In this document: positions 54,971 to 64,000 of the stretch, piece by piece
Position numbering within the stretch: the first letter of the stretch is position 1
Layout of the letters: each line of letters opens with the position of its first letter
Assembly: GCA_009767595.1 (NCBI GenBank)
Contig: VSDK01000621.1
Location: 240,102-304,101 of the forward strand
DNA: 64,000 nucleotides
Direction: 5' to 3'
Source of the DNA: Symbiodinium kawagutii
Lineage: Eukaryota > Sar > Dinophyceae > Suessiales > Symbiodiniaceae
Notes under the pieces: generated by a model
The model's input: only the letters and a program-made list of their open reading frames with translations
Databases searched by the model: none
What the model was told of the DNA's origin: nothing
Made by a program: the position numbers and the translations under genes

Positions 54971-57345
54971 ATGCAGATCTTCGTCACAGTCTCGGTCGGG
55001 ATGGCGCTCTGAGTCCGCAGTCCCTTGGCGCTTCGGATGACGCGCCTCTGAGGTCAAAACCCTCACGGGTAAGACGATCACGCTTGACGTGGAAGCATCG
55101 GACACCATCGACAATGTGAAGGCAAGGGACTGTTAGCCACCCACAGATTAGTAGGGAACCTCCAAGCAATAAAGGAGATAGCTGGTTGATCCTTTTAAAC
55201 ATGTATATTTGCCCCCCTTGTTCACAAATGGTTGGTTGGTTCACTCGTATTTTTAATGGGGGTTGAACACACCAAGCAGATAGCATGTGAGATAGCATCT
55301 TTATTAACTTTAGAATGTTTAATATTACAGATCTGTGTAACTTTATAGCCAATCTTTATTTATACATCTTTGTAACTTCAAAATGATGATATCATAGGTT
55401 TATATTCATTACAATAATAATTGTGCGTATCCGCGGTGCAGTGTATCGTTTACACCAGATTGTTTTTCATGCAGTGCAATGTGTACGGAATAATGATTTC
55501 AACAGTCACATGTGGGTGTTGAGCGTGAATGCTGATCCGAAGATGTGTATGGTTCCACTGTATGCTTTGATTGATGTTTAATGTATGTTTCAATGTGATT
55601 CTCTGTAAAACACATGCGTATATTGTGCAATATCACATTCGCACACACAGAATCTGATAACCATGAATCAAGTGAATGATCATGGTGCTTACATCGTGAA
55701 CCATGATCGTGGTAAATCCGGCTATTGATATAATGATCCATTAACATGGAAGTCCAATACATACACAGAGGTTTCCTTTCTTTTCTGCCTACCGTTCAAC
55801 TCCGAGCCCGTCGCAGCACGTGCGGAATTGCTGTACTGTGGCTGGAATTTTACTTGGCGCATTAAGCACGGCAAGTCGTGTAGTTGGAAGATGTTGGAAG
55901 GGCTTCTCAGGAACAGGGAAGAGTTTAAAGCCTCAAATTTTACTCTGCGGATGGATTTAATAGATTTGTAATAAAAATATAAGTAAAATAAAAACACTAG
56001 ATATCACTAGATAATTATGCGACTAGTTACCCTCAGGGAGGCGCTTCTTCAAGCCTTCAATCCTCCCAGTTGATCTCCCGAGAGCTCGTAAAATGCCATC
56101 TGAAGCGTAGCATTTCGCGAGGCCAAGATCCAGGACAAGGAGGTGCGACCGTTCGCGGTTCCGACCGTCATGGATGGGCAGTGCGACCATGGTACAGCTT
56201 CGAAGCTGTGGATGAACATGCAGGATGAAGATGGTTTAGCCATAGAACTTGTCATGGATGAACATGGAATTGCCATAGAACTTGTCATGACAGAATCCGT
56301 TTCCATTTTCCATGGGTCGTGAGGGCATTCCTCCTGACCAGCAGCGATTGATCTTCGCCGGAAAGCAGTTGCCGAGCTTAACTGATGAAGTGCTGAAAGT
56401 GTTTGCGCCATTTCGCACCACCAAGACCACATTCAGTCCACAATGTGAGGTTTCAGGATGTTTCAGCGTGCATGTTTGCGAATGAGGTTGGAAGATGGTC
56501 GCACCCTGTCAGATTACAACATTCAGAAGGCGCGTGACCAGGGTCTTAGATGTTTCGCTGCTAAGATCTCAAAGCACTGAAACATGCTCAAGCAGATCTC
56601 AAGCAGTCAAACAGTGTCACTGCATCTGATGTCAATCCAGGAGTCGACCTTGCACTTGGTCCTGCGTCTTCGTGGTGGTGTGATCGAGCCTTCTTTGGCC
56701 GAGCCTCGTCTGAGCTGGGCATAGCACCAACCCCGTGTGGGCAAACTTGTGATTGGAACATGCTGGGGCAGCAGCAATCTGGTTGTGGGTCAACATGGGT
56801 ACCCCCAAAACTATGGGTTTATAATTCATTTTAATATCTTCCCCTGTTAAAAGAATCACCCATACCCATCTTGATCATCTTGGAACAGCTGTCAAGATCA
56901 AGAGCCAAGGTGCTTGCCCGAAAGTTCAATTGCGAGAAGATGATTTGCCGCAAGTGCTACGCTCGCCTCCATGTTACTCGGGCGCCAACGAGTCTTGAGC
57001 GGTGGTTGTGAAGTGACAGAACGGTACAGAAACTGCATTCCTGCAAGAGTATTTCTGGGATGTTTGGGCCACAAGAGGTGTGTTCCATTTGTAAGTATTA
57101 ATTTGTTTCTTCCCCTGGTTCCCCCTCCATTTGCCATTATAATATTCCCCAATTAAACTGTTGCTTGTTATCCCCCACTATTGATGATTAATATTAATCC
57201 ATAGATAGCATAGATATCCATAGCCATCAAAATTACACCGCAAGTGGCTGCCTGTGCGAGGCTCGCGCTGTGAACTGCCGCAAGAAGAAGTGCGGACACA
57301 GCAACCAGCTGCGACCCAAGAAGAAGCTCAAGCAACTTGGCGAGC
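54971..57345 (+). CDS. UBA52: ubiquitin-ribosomal protein eL40 fusion, eight exons
   Basis: Exons: 54971-54982 (MQIF), 55053-55121 ([20 protein letters not shown]), 56122-56142 (AKIQDKE, 21 nt), 56324-56367 ([14 protein letters not shown]), 56487-56529 ([14 protein letters not shown]), 56641-56700 ([13 protein letters not shown] then VIEPSLA), 56910-56972 ([20 protein letters not shown]) and from 57261 ([20 protein letters not shown]). Joined in frame they give all 76 ubiquitin residues ending in the cleavable Gly-Gly, then the eL40 moiety with its four zinc-binding cysteines. Donors are GT, GC, GT, GT, GC, GA and GT; every acceptor is AG followed by G. The stop codon was not found: after KKKLKQ the frame runs into a family C element at 57348, so a last small exon or an altered C-terminus is possible. 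Confidence 0.93.
55191..55279. repeat. MITE-like family D copy in ubiquitin intron 2
   Basis: Ends GCTGGTTGATCCTTTTAAAC and GGGGGTTGAACACACCAAGC; inner ATGGTTGGTTGGTTCACTCG. Confidence 0.7.
56783..56870. repeat. MITE-like family A or C remnant in ubiquitin intron 6
   Basis: GTGGGTCAACATGGGTACCC and CCCTGTTAAAAGAATCACC. Too diverged to assign firmly. Confidence 0.4.
57092..57207. repeat. MITE-like family C copy in ubiquitin intron 7
   Basis: CCCCTGGTTCCCCCTCCATT and TTATCCCCCACTATTGATGA followed by TTAATATTAATCCATAG. The left end is decayed. Confidence 0.6.
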
Positions 57346-57347
57346 GA

Positions 57348-57463
57348 CCGGGTCAAGCAGTTAACCAACCAATTTCATGGGGGACAATGACCAACAATGA
57401 TAAGGAAAACAATGGTTCATAGTAGGGGAACCAGGAGTACGGGGTGAACTGACCCAGAGCCAC
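57348..57463. repeat. MITE-like family C copy at the eL40 C-terminus
   Basis: Ends CCGGGTCAAGCAGTTAACCA and GGTGAACTGACCCAGAGCC. It starts immediately after the last recognisable eL40 codons. Confidence 0.75.
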
Positions 57464-57746
57464 TTGGCTGTCGATCCCGTATGCCCTTGTCAAAGATGCA
57501 GCGCCACAGCGTCAAGAAATTTAGATCTCCAAGCGAGAATTCGTATCATCGTGACAGATAAGATTTTGAAGTGTCATCGATGTAACAAATTCAGATTTCC
57601 ATATCTTTCAGACTGATGACTTTTCGATTTCGAAGAAAGATGGAAAATTTTAGATGCATCATAGCATCTAAGTGCGACAGAGAGATTCTTGGAGATGGGC
57701 ATTTGCCAAGCCACAACCCCCAACACCTCCAATGGTTTCCATGTAG

Positions 57747-57850
57747 GTATGGGTCAAAATCCTTAACCCCGGAATTTGGCTATTTTACAATGGACGTCCC
57801 TTAAAAACCCATGGTTGTTGGGGGTTACCCAATGGCTTGACCCACAACCA
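57747..57850. repeat. MITE-like family C, diverged
   Basis: GGTATGGGTCAAAATCCTTA and CCCAATGGCTTGACCCACAA. The interior is unlike the other copies. Confidence 0.5.
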
Positions 57851-58027
57851 TGGTACCCCATGGTTGGTGGGCCCTATAACGGTTATGGCTTGACACATCC
57901 CTGGAGTTGGTCTTTATGGCTACGCCTCCAAGCGCAATTCTCGGCGCAAGGTAAGCGAGTCCGCGGCTGGGGTAGCGAGGTGCGGCGGTGTGAAGATTCA
58001 CCGGTACAAATGCATGCTACACTAATA

Positions 58028-58141
58028 TGGCTATGGGTCAATATTAACCAGCCATAATTGGGGATAATGACTAACCATTTTAAAGGGAAAACAATGGTTA
58101 ATGATGGGGAACCAGGGGTACGGGGTTTTGACCCACTGCCA
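58028..58141. repeat. MITE-like family C copy, well preserved
   Basis: Ends GGCTATGGGTCAATATTAAC and GGGGTTTTGACCCACTGCC. Confidence 0.8.
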
Positions 58142-58143
58142 TA

Positions 58144-58252
58144 TGGTGGTTTCTCAAGTCATGGGGGAACCCAAAAATGGTGGGTTGACTAATAAACCAT
58201 GATTCATATTGGATGATAACTGGGGGGTGCGCCCATTTTGAGAAACGCGCCC
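58144..58252. repeat. MITE-like family A copy abutting family C
   Basis: Ends TGGTGGTTTCTCAAGTCATG and GCCCATTTTGAGAAACGCGC. Only two bases separate it from the family C copy. Confidence 0.78.
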
Positions 58253-58301
58253 ATATCCAGAATTATATGCACAAATAGCCAGGAATCACTCAAGCGATGT
58301 C

Positions 58302-58784
58302 TTGATTGCAATACCTGAAAATGCATCATGTCTCAGCGAATTTGACTTTGAAATGCTTCCGATGTTTTTTGTTTGCTCCGTTGATGTCAATGATGCAAGG
58401 CCTGAGTTCTCTGTCTGGACTCAAGAACGGGATAGTGCAAGAGGTTACAAAATGATGCGGAGCTTGCAAATGTGTGCCTTTCGGAGATTGGACTATCAGA
58501 ATTTTAAAGGTATTTTAGTCATTATATGTGAAATGTTACGTGAAATGAACGAAATCATTGGACTACCAAAAACAAAAGTTGCCCATGCATGCAAGTGCGG
58601 TTACAGGATATCAAGCGCCAGCGACAGACGAATGCAGATCTTTCGTTCTAGCACACCAGTCAAATGTGCGGCGCAGCTTCTAGTCGTGGCACCGCAGGGG
58701 AGCAGTAGAGGCATGTTGAAAGTTGATTATGTTGTTTTTATCAATTTTGCAAACAAAACCAGTTCAGATCAAGAGAGATCATGA
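58302..58784 (+). CDS. long open frame without ATG start, unidentified
   Basis: 160 codons open from a TTG; the first ATG is shortly after. Contains DVNDARPEFSVWTQERDSAR and a Cys pair (HACKCGY). No family recognised and its coding status is uncertain. Confidence 0.22.
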   Translation: MIAIPENASCLSEFDFEMLPMFFVCSVDVNDARPEFSVWTQERDSARGYKMMRSLQMCAFRRLDYQNFKGILVIICEMLREMNEIIGLPKTKVAHACKCGYRISSASDRRMQIFRSSTPVKCAAQLLVVAPQGSSRGMLKVDYVVFINFANKTSSDQERS

Positions 58785-58958
58785 GACATTTCAGCCTTGA
58801 TGAGGGACAAAGGGACATGGTGAGTGCTCAGAAGCTGAGGCCTAACTTGCAGAAACATTGACCATGGCATGCGAGGTGAAAGACACAACAAGAATTGCCT
58901 CAAAAATCATGTTTAGATGGGGTTGTGGGAAAGATTCTGTTTTTACCTCATGATTATT

Positions 58959-59068
58959 GGTGGTTTGCTTGACATGTCGAATCATTTATTTTTTTCCATA
59001 ATGTAATGTTGATCAATGGTTGGTTGACTTGCGCATGATTTTCATGACGGGGTGGTTCAACCAGCAAA
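58959..59068. repeat. MITE-like family D copy
   Basis: Ends GGTGGTTTGCTTGACATGTC and GGGGTGGTTCAACCAGC. Confidence 0.72.
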
Positions 59069-59173
59069 TATGAAGTGTTCACAGTTTGGTGCTGCTTCAC
59101 ACGACGCAAACTATCCATTGGCTCCATGCGGTGTCGAGGCAGGGTTGCGGTTGATTTTGTAGTGACGGACACA

Positions 59174-59282
59174 ACTGGTTGGCTGTTTTAAACATGTTTG
59201 TACTTTCCCTATAGTTACAAGTGGTTTGTTGCTTGGTTGACATGCGCATCATTTTTCATAGGGGTGGTTCAACCACCAACCA
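59174..59282. repeat. MITE-like family D copy, best preserved
   Basis: Ends CTGGTTGGCTGTTTTAAACA and GGTGGTTCAACCACCAACCA. Confidence 0.8.
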
Positions 59283-59431
59283 GACAACCTTTCCAGAATT
59301 TGAAGGTCACGTGTTGCAGAACTCGCATACTAATGTATGTACAATGAATATTTCTTCGCCCTGACTGCTCGTCGACTCTTTGGGTTCACGGTTCCGGTCG
59401 ATGGATGTTGATTCAAATTTGTTTGTTGTCA

Positions 59432-59516
59432 ATTAGTGAATATTAGTCAAGCACCAACCATGGGGGATAATCCCCAACAATAGTAGGGAAAACAACAGTC
59501 AATGATGGGGACATGT
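59432..59516. repeat. MITE-like family C fragment
   Basis: CACCAACCATGGGGGATAAT followed by AGTAGGGAAAACAACAGTCA. It lies between two family D copies. Confidence 0.55.
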
Positions 59517-59560
59517 TTAATTAAGTTGGATTTTTCTTGTTGTAAGTTGTTTGTGTATTG

Positions 59561-59683
59561 GGTTGGCGGTTTGATTGGCATGTTTTCTTTTCCCTAGTAT
59601 TACGATAGTACTAAGAAATGGCTGGTCGATGTTGGTTGACTTGCGCATATTTTTCGTGACGGGGTGGTTCAACCACCAACCAG
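59561..59683. repeat. MITE-like family D copy
   Basis: Ends GGTTGGCGGTTTGATTGGCA and GGTGGTTCAACCACCAACCA. Confidence 0.75.
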
Positions 59684-59805
59684 AGCTGCTGATCCTCAAT
59701 CATTTTATATAACATTCATGAACCATATTAACCCCTATGTAATCCATGATTATTGACCATTATCATTAACCATGAACTCTTTGTGTATCTTTGTGTGTCG
59801 CTTTT

Positions 59806-59928
59806 GGTTCAGAGAGGTGTCGGCTTCATTTGCTGCCTGGCTGGAGTTGCATTCGTGGCACCCAGATCAGCTCCACGAAGATGCTCAGCTTATTATGGAC
59901 GCCACAACGCACCTAGCTGGCGACCAAA
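59806..59928 (+). CDS. exon-like segment, unidentified
   Basis: A plus frame reads VSASFAAWLELHSWHPDQLH then EDAQLIMDATTHLAGDQM after a TTCAG acceptor. A second frame is also open across it. It ends where a family A copy begins. Confidence 0.25.
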
Positions 59929-60037
59929 TGGTGGTTTCTCAAGCCATGTGGGTACCCCCACTTATCATCCTTTGTATTACCTTATATTAGTCATTTGTAG
60001 TAGTAAACCAAGCAGTTTTGGGGCTTGAGAAACCACG
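59929..60037. repeat. MITE-like family A copy
   Basis: Ends TGGTGGTTTCTCAAGCCATG and TTGGGGCTTGAGAAACCACG. Confidence 0.75.
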
Positions 60038-60483
60038 AAATCTAAGATCAACAAATCCAATGAAACCCAACAAAGAACTGGATATCCTGATCTGCGATAT
60101 TGAGATTGTGCAAGTGGGCAGAGATGAGCACGTGCAAGTGAGCACAGAGCAGCTAGTGTTGCTAAGACCTTCCCAACTCTTGACGAGGCTAAGAAATAAC
60201 ATGAAACGGACGCGAACCTGCCTTTCAGTTGTCTCCGTGTTGCTTGAACTCACTTGGATCACAAAAGAGAAGTCATTTTCGAGTCCAATTTGTACATTTC
60301 AAGTTGATCCCACCCAGCATTTGAGGTGTGAGACTGAGTGCCCGTTCGCAGAAGGATGGGCCCGATAGCACCAGCGTAAGTGGCCCCTTCGACCAGTTCT
60401 TTGGATGCAACTTGAGACCTCCAAGCAGTCGCGAGACTTTTCCGTCAGACTGGGGCACTTTTGCCATGATTTTTGTTGGCCCT

Positions 60484-60526
60484 GTCCAAGCATCCAAGCA
60501 TCCAAGCATCCCAGCATCCCAGCACC
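60484..60526. repeat. 10-bp minisatellite
   Basis: AAGCATCC/CAGCATCC units, about four copies. Confidence 0.75.
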
Positions 60527-60713
60527 GGTTTGGGTGCCTCGCATTTGTTTACGTCCGTTGGACAGACGCTTCGGCCCAGGTGGGTCGATTCTGTTTGGGG
60601 CGCTTCGGCTGCAAGAAGCGATGACGCCGGAATTCGATGGGTTGAAGCGATTCGAATCAACTCAGGGCTTGGAGTTCAAAGAAATCATTTTTGCTGCTTT
60701 ATCTATCTTGTTT

Positions 60714-60805
60714 TGGTGGTTTTTCTCAAGTCATAGGAGTACCCCCCAAATCATCCAGCTGATTAAGTTTATTAGCCATTCATACTGGTAAACCAACCAT
60801 TTCTG
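60714..60805. repeat. MITE-like family A, right end lost
   Basis: TGGTGGTTTTTCTCAAGTCA at the left and GGTAAACCAACCATTTCTGA before truncation. Confidence 0.65.
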
Positions 60806-61139
60806 AATCAGTTTAAGACATTTCACACATTGTGTATCAAACTGTGCCAAGCCGGTTTTACAAAGTCCAAGCTGTCGGATGTCATATGTTGTTTTTGCAC
60901 AGAAATGATGGCTGATAACCACTGATCAGTGCTGATAATAGTAGCTGAATGATAGCTGATGGACAGAAATGATGGCTGATTCACTGATGATAGTTGATGA
61001 TTCGGCTGTTTTTTTCAGCTCTGCAACTCCACGAGCTACTGTAGAATCCTTTTGTCAAAGATGCAGCTGTTAGCCTTGGAATAATGGACACCTGTGGTTG
61101 TTGCGTGCCGTGGGGTGCAGAAGGCGGGGCATAAGACCA

Positions 61140-61300
61140 CTGAGCTTCACTTGCATCACATGCGGTACGGTACCATTCTTCCTTGGATCCTGGGGTCGAG
61201 CATAGCCACAGGTGGTGCCAAGAACATCCTGGAGTCCGAACCTGGCCGAAGTCTCCAAAGCATTGTTGGAGAGGCACCTAGTGCTGAAGAATTCTCAAAA
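61140..61300 (+). CDS. exon-like segment, unidentified
   Basis: A plus frame reads MRYGTILPWILGSSIATGG then AKNILESEPGRSLQSIVG. Moderately coding-like. No family or clear splice sites assigned. Confidence 0.22.
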
Positions 61301-61751
61301 AAGAGTTCTTTGGTTTTGCTACATCATAATCTACAACCATGATCAACCCTGTTCACCAGATCATCATGTTCTCATCAAAATGTTCTCATGAAAAGTGCGT
61401 AAAATATGATGGAATCATCTCATATTTTGACGATTTTTGACGCATTTTGTATTGGAGATGGTTTGCATAATGCTTTGTGCGAAGTTCGAACCTTTGCATA
61501 TCAATCCGTGCACATTCGTAATATTGGAGAGGGGTGAAAGGATGTGAAAGGTGGTAAAATGCCAAGCCGTGGCAAGCCATTTGGCAGTTCCAAAGGAATT
61601 CCATTCGCCCAACTCAAGGATGGGTTGAGCCCTTTCTTTGCTCAGCCCTGTTCCCTTATGGGTTGAGATATGAATATGTCATGTCTTCCAAACTCCAGTC
61701 ACGTCTTGACAATGCCCCAGACTGTTCAACTCGTCATCCTCAAAATTCAGA

Positions 61752-61833
61752 GTGGTTTCTCAAAATAGGGGTAGCCCCAAATCATCCACTTTGAAACATT
61801 TACAGCAATCGAATCTCATCAACCAACCATGTT
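61752..61833. repeat. MITE-like family A, left half
   Basis: GTGGTTTCTCAAAATAGGGG and AATCATCCACTTTGAAACAT. The right end is replaced by AT-rich repeat sequence. Confidence 0.6.
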
Positions 61834-61879
61834 TTACATTTGATTACATGCTGATTGCTATAGTTATTAATTACTATAC

Positions 61880-62345
61880 ATGGTTGGTTGATTAAGATCG
61901 ATTAACCATTCTATTAACCGTTTAAAGTGATCAACCAACCGTCATAGTTGGTGTATCCCCTGATTAGCAACCATTATCAACCATCGTTAAACCACTATAA
62001 ACCAAACATGTTTGGAGATATTTCCCCCAAATCATCAAACATTTATATACATGGTTGGTTTATTAACATCTATCAATCATTCCATGAACCATTCAAAGTC
62101 ATCAACTAGTAGGTTGGTGGTTGATTAACATCTATTAACCATTCTATTAACCGTGTATGGTGACCAACCAACCGTCATATTTGGTGCATTCCCTGATTAA
62201 AAACCATTATCAACCATCGCTAACCACAAAAAATCAAACATTTTTGGATATATTTCCCCCAAATCATCATCAACCATTTATATACATGGTTGGTTTATTC
62301 ACATCTATCAATCGTTCCATGAACCATTCATAGTAATCAACTAGT
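61880..62345. repeat. 233-bp tandem duplication
   Basis: Two adjacent diverged copies. Matching landmarks such as CTATTAACCG recur at 61911 and 62144. Both contain TTTCCCCCAAATCATCA and TATATACATGGTTGGTTTAT. It is rich in AACCA/TGGTT and related in style to the MITE interiors. Confidence 0.8.
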
Positions 62346-62399
62346 AATCAACACACAGCCCTGAAGCCATCATCCACCATCGGATCAACTCACCCGGAA

Positions 62400-62760
62400 A
62401 CTTCGGTGGCCGCCGCTCGGCAGGAGCGTTTGGAAAGCGTGAAAGCAGGTGCCACAGCGACCGCGTCAGGAGCAGTTGCAATGGTGCCAATCAGTCATTC
62501 GGATTCAAATTTTCAGTGGATTTTCATGTGATTTTCGTGTGACTTTGGGTGAATCCATGTGATTTTTTGCGTGGCTTATGTGATTTTTTCGTGGTTTATG
62601 TCAATTCATGTGAATCTATGTGAAATTGTATGTGAATTTTTATGCGAACTTATGTGACTTTGCATCAGTTTTTGAATCACTTTGGCAGAGTTTGGCTTGG
62701 ACTGGCCGTCGTGTCGCTGAGAGATTTGATGATTTCGAAGTAAGATTGCTTTCAATACCT
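62400..62760 (+). CDS. exon-like segments, unidentified
   Basis: 62401-62490 reads VAAARQERLESVKAGATATA, and about 62690-62742 reads SLAWTGRRVAERFDDFE with GTAAG directly after. They look like two exons of one gene but match no family known to me. Between them lies a T/G-rich stretch with repeated GTGATTTT motifs. Confidence 0.28.
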
Positions 62761-62945
62761 AACTGTAGTTTGAATCTATTTCAGATAATCAACAATGGAG
62801 CTATATATCCAAATACAAGACATGCACATGTAAACCTGATATTTGAATGTGCGTTGCCTCGCAAAGATCAGGAGTGGCATTGGTTTCATCCTGGTTTGCA
62901 GCCCTTCAATCTGGATCGCAGCGAACTGATATCCTGTGATATTTA

Positions 62946-63062
62946 ATACACTCTGGTAAACTAACATAGCAATGGAAAATCCATCAATTATTGATTGTTT
63001 CCCAGGGTTCTGCTACAAAATATGGTGATTTTCCATTGCTATGTTAGTTTACCGGAGTGTAT
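62946..63062. repeat. MITE-like family B copy with near-perfect 36-bp TIRs
   Basis: Left arm ATACACTCTGGTAAACTAAC + 16 bases; right arm ends GTTAGTTTACCGGAGTGTAT. Only one mismatch was seen in the arms. The interior TTTCCCAGGGTTCTGCTACA matches the other two copies, which have decayed ends. Confidence 0.88.
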
Positions 63063-63188
63063 TCTATATTAAATTAAATGATTTCTTACTGTGCGTAATA
63101 CGATGCCTATGCATCTACACATGTCGTTCTCAGTTCTCACTATCACTGTTACTTTTGCTAGGGAAATAGAATGGGCTAACGCCCAGGT

Positions 63189-63235
63189 GCCGCCGACCCC
63201 AATAATGGGGGATTTCCATTATTGGGGTCGTCGGC
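63189..63235. repeat. strong hairpin
   Basis: GCCGCCGACCCCAATAATGG and CCATTATTGGGGTCGTCGGC are reverse complements apart from one base, separated by a short GGGATTT-like loop. Confidence 0.85.
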
Positions 63236-63366
63236 AGGGACGCCGAGCAGCAGCAATGTGCTGCCAGCCAAGCAGCAGCAATGAATAACATGGTGGCCAT
63301 GACAAGGCATCGGCCTCTGCTAGCCAAACAGCAGCCCAAACGGCAAGTTCCGAACGCAAACCCGGC

Positions 63367-64000
63367 AGATCATGGCGGCCATGAGTAAGTCCGAGGGGGA
63401 GCAGAAGGGTTTCAGGACTGCCAAACGCTGGCTTTGGACGGCATAAAAACAGTTTCGAGGCACCGGCTTCTGGCGCCCAAACGGCTGGCCTGAAGATCAT
63501 AGTGGCCATGACTAGTTCCGAACGAAAACCCGGCAGATCATGGCGGCCATGAGTAGGTCCGAGGGGGAGAGGAAGGGTTTCAGGGCTGCCAAACGCCGGC
63601 TTTGGACGGCATAAAAACAGTTTCGAGGCATCGGCTTCTGGCACCCAAACGGCTGGCCTGAAGATCATGGTGGCCATGACTAGTTCCGAACGCAAACCCG
63701 GCAGATCATGGCGGCCATGAGTAGGTCCGAGGGGGAGAGGAAGGGTTTCAGGGCTGCCAAACGCCGGCTTTGGACGGCATAAAAACAGTTTCGAGGCATC
63801 GGCTTCTGGCACCCAAACGGCTGGCCTGAAGATCATGGTGGCCATGACTAGTTCCGAACGCAAACCCGGCAGATCATGGCGGCCATGAGTAGGTCCGAGG
63901 GGGAGAGGAAGGGTTTCAGGGCTGCCAAACGCCGGCGTTGGACGGCATAAAAACAGTTTCGAGGCATCGGCTTCTGGCACCCAAACGGCTGGCCTGAAGA
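63367..64000 (-). repeat. 168-bp tandem array, open on the minus strand
   Basis: About 3.8 units lie inside the window and the array continues past its end. Landmark CCCGGCAGATCATGGCGGCC recurs at 63361, 63529, 63697 and 63865, exactly 168 bp apart. A related sub-block (GATCATGGTGGCCATGAC) lies 42 bp before each, suggesting a 42-bp ancestral unit. Because 168 is divisible by three, the minus frame 63219-63980 stays open for 253 codons as a 56-residue repeat (ASKLFLCRPKPAFGSPETLP in each unit). Coding status is unknown. Confidence 0.9.

Overview
The window looks like nuclear DNA of a dinoflagellate, most likely of the Symbiodinium group (family Symbiodiniaceae). Coding sequence is split into very short exons. 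Most introns start with GC or GA instead of GT, and nearly all acceptors read AG|G. Every gene I can identify lies on the + strand. Intergenic and intronic DNA is full of small inverted-repeat elements, and there is a DIRS-type retrotransposon carrying a cytosine-5 DNA methyltransferase, an arrangement known from dinoflagellates. No tRNA, rRNA or CRISPR array was recognised.

Layout. 1-18.2 kb: mostly repeats plus scattered exon-like segments, some Cys-rich, that I cannot assign to a family. 18.3-25.6 kb: one nearly full-length DIRS-like tyrosine-recombinase retroelement with overlapping ORFs (basic N-terminal ORF, Gag-like ORF, Pol with RT and an RNase H split by a DNA methyltransferase, and a tyrosine recombinase). 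25.7-28.9 kb: weak exon-like segments. 28.97-53.03 kb: a very long gene on the + strand whose small exons spell a calmodulin-like N-terminus, a VIT domain, a von Willebrand A domain, its C-terminal extension, a run of calmodulin EF-hand exons, and a VWA5/PARP4-like C-terminus. It is either one chimeric gene or two interleaved genes. Its introns hold a 50-bp satellite array, dozens of MITE-like elements and two coding-looking ORFs. 54.97-57.35 kb: a ubiquitin-ribosomal protein eL40 fusion gene in eight recognised exons. 57.4-64 kb: repeats, a few exon-like segments, a 233-bp duplication, and a 168-bp tandem array running off the window end.

Repeat families. Five short inverted-repeat families were defined by eye. 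A: about 100 bp, ends GTTTCTCAA / TTGAGAAAC. B: about 110 bp, ends CTGGTAAACTAACAT. C: about 110 bp, ends GGCTATGGGTCAA. D: about 105 bp, ends GGTTGGTGGTT. E: about 135 bp, ends TTAATGGTAACCCAGGAT. Many copies sit inside introns of the two identified genes.

How things connect. The ubiquitin-eL40 gene supplies ubiquitin and a 60S ribosomal protein. The VIT-VWA-calmodulin locus suggests a calcium-responsive protein-interaction factor. The retroelement encodes what is needed for DIRS-type replication plus its own methyltransferase, but three active-site positions look substituted in this copy. All exon boundaries were read by hand from homology and frame and were not checked against RNA.
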